Positions 63,719-64,000 of a stretch of 64,000 nucleotides of DNA are shown one piece after another (the first letter of the stretch is position 1; each line of letters starts with the position of its first letter). The notes below the pieces were generated by a model. The model saw only the letters and a list, made by a program, of their open reading frames with translations. It ran no database searches and was not told the DNA's origin. A program made the position numbers and the translations under genes. This stretch comes from GBS-DC sp037442365 (GTDB taxonomy: Bacteria; Armatimonadota; Fimbriimonadia; Fimbriimonadales; GBS-DC). The DNA is taken from assembly GCA_037442365.1 (NCBI GenBank), contig JBBIQK010000008.1, positions 1 to 64,000 on the forward strand, written 5' to 3'.

Positions 63719-64000
63719 ATGAACGAAGCGCGCCGCGTGCAGAGCATGCTGGGCGTACTCTTTGTGGCGATTGCCGCGCTGGCAATCGCCGTGGGGGTGT
63801 GGCTGCGCCTGACCCCTGCGCCGCCCACTCAGCCCATCCAGCCGCCCCGCGACGCGAAAATCTACATCCCCCGCGTGAACCCACAGGGCGAGCTGACCTA
63901 CGAGAGCAAGCCTGTCGCCATCCAGAACCCAAGCGCGGCGTACATGGAGGTCTTCGAGACGCTCATCCGCGAGTCGGGCGTGTTCCCCAAAGGTGTGCGA
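63719..64000 (+). CDS. Membrane-anchored GerMN-like protein (partial)
   Basis: The first 94 codons of a gene that runs off the window. An N-terminal membrane anchor (SMLGVLFVAIAALAIAVGVW) and a proline-rich spacer precede AKIYIPRVNPQGELTYESKP, then PSAAYMEVFETLIRE. This resembles the start of a GerMN domain, named from spore-germination protein GerM but common in non-sporulating bacteria. Assignment is tentative because the domain is cut. It starts one base after the FHA gene stop and is very likely in the same operon. Confidence 0.65.
   Translation, partial: MNEARRVQSMLGVLFVAIAALAIAVGVWLRLTPAPPTQPIQPPRDAKIYIPRVNPQGELTYESKPVAIQNPSAAYMEVFETLIRESGVFPKGVR

Overview
The window is about 64 kb of high-GC bacterial chromosome, densely packed with genes on both strands. 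The genes suggest a free-living diderm, heterotrophic bacterium. Pointers are PEP-CTERM proteins, a small outer-membrane-barrel-like protein ending in Phe, a Pup/Ubact-type ligase (PafA/Dop family), futalosine-route menaquinone synthesis (MqnC), paired Tat-exported Gfo/Idh oxidoreductases, a GH78 rhamnosidase and a dockerin-bearing M23 peptidase. This mixture is most like Armatimonadota (Fimbriimonadia-like). That placement is inference from gene content, since no rRNA is present.

Layout. 1-3.2 kb: two SRPBCC proteins, larB, an FlhF-type GTPase and tRNA-Gly(CCC). 3.2-6.2 kb (minus): a membrane-protein/pilT/ruvC operon. 6.3-9.7 kb: ribBA, a glycerol-1-phosphate dehydrogenase family gene and a PEP-CTERM protein. 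9.9-13.5 kb: a decayed toxin-antitoxin pair, a large rhamnosidase and a truncated Uma2 gene. 13.5-23.6 kb: an unrecognised two-domain protein, an M20 dipeptidase, a DUF418 membrane protein, a diguanylate cyclase, a secreted subtilisin and argC. 23.7-28.7 kb: pyruvate phosphate dikinase interrupted by an intein exactly at its catalytic histidine, coupled to a zinc alcohol dehydrogenase. 28.7-32.8 kb: a frameshifted PEP-CTERM gene, an ABC permease and the PafA/Dop gene behind an 8-codon upstream ORF. 32.7-42 kb (minus): phytoene synthase, acyltransferase and glycosyltransferase (a likely glycosylated, acylated carotenoid), a Gfo/Idh oxidoreductase, a PhoPQ-type hydrolase, an SH3-M23-dockerin protein and a Gln-rich coiled-coil protein. 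42-48 kb: an asparaginase-family Ntn hydrolase, tRNA-Gly(TCC), an IscA-type protein, aconitase and two tandem paralogues. 48-55 kb: an alpha-2-macroglobulin and a TPR protein. 55-64 kb: sugar isomerase, membrane glycosyltransferase, a second Gfo/Idh protein, mqnC, a dapA-like gene, a small envelope operon, a two-FHA protein and the start of a probable GerMN protein.

Regulation. At least eighteen -10 boxes can be read by eye. Fifteen are immediately preceded by GG (consensus GGTATAAT). In about nine the -10 box lies only 6-9 nt before an ATG or GTG, so leaderless mRNAs look common; several starts were chosen on this basis.

Repeats. Two diverged 54-nt copies of a two-hairpin palindromic element lie at 33.7 and 40.1 kb. 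A separate 94-nt element of the same architecture is translated in frame inside a membrane glycosyltransferase gene. A tRNA-Gly anticodon-arm fragment with an inverted loop lies beside the tRNA-Gly(TCC) gene. No CRISPR array, IS element, prophage or rRNA gene was seen.
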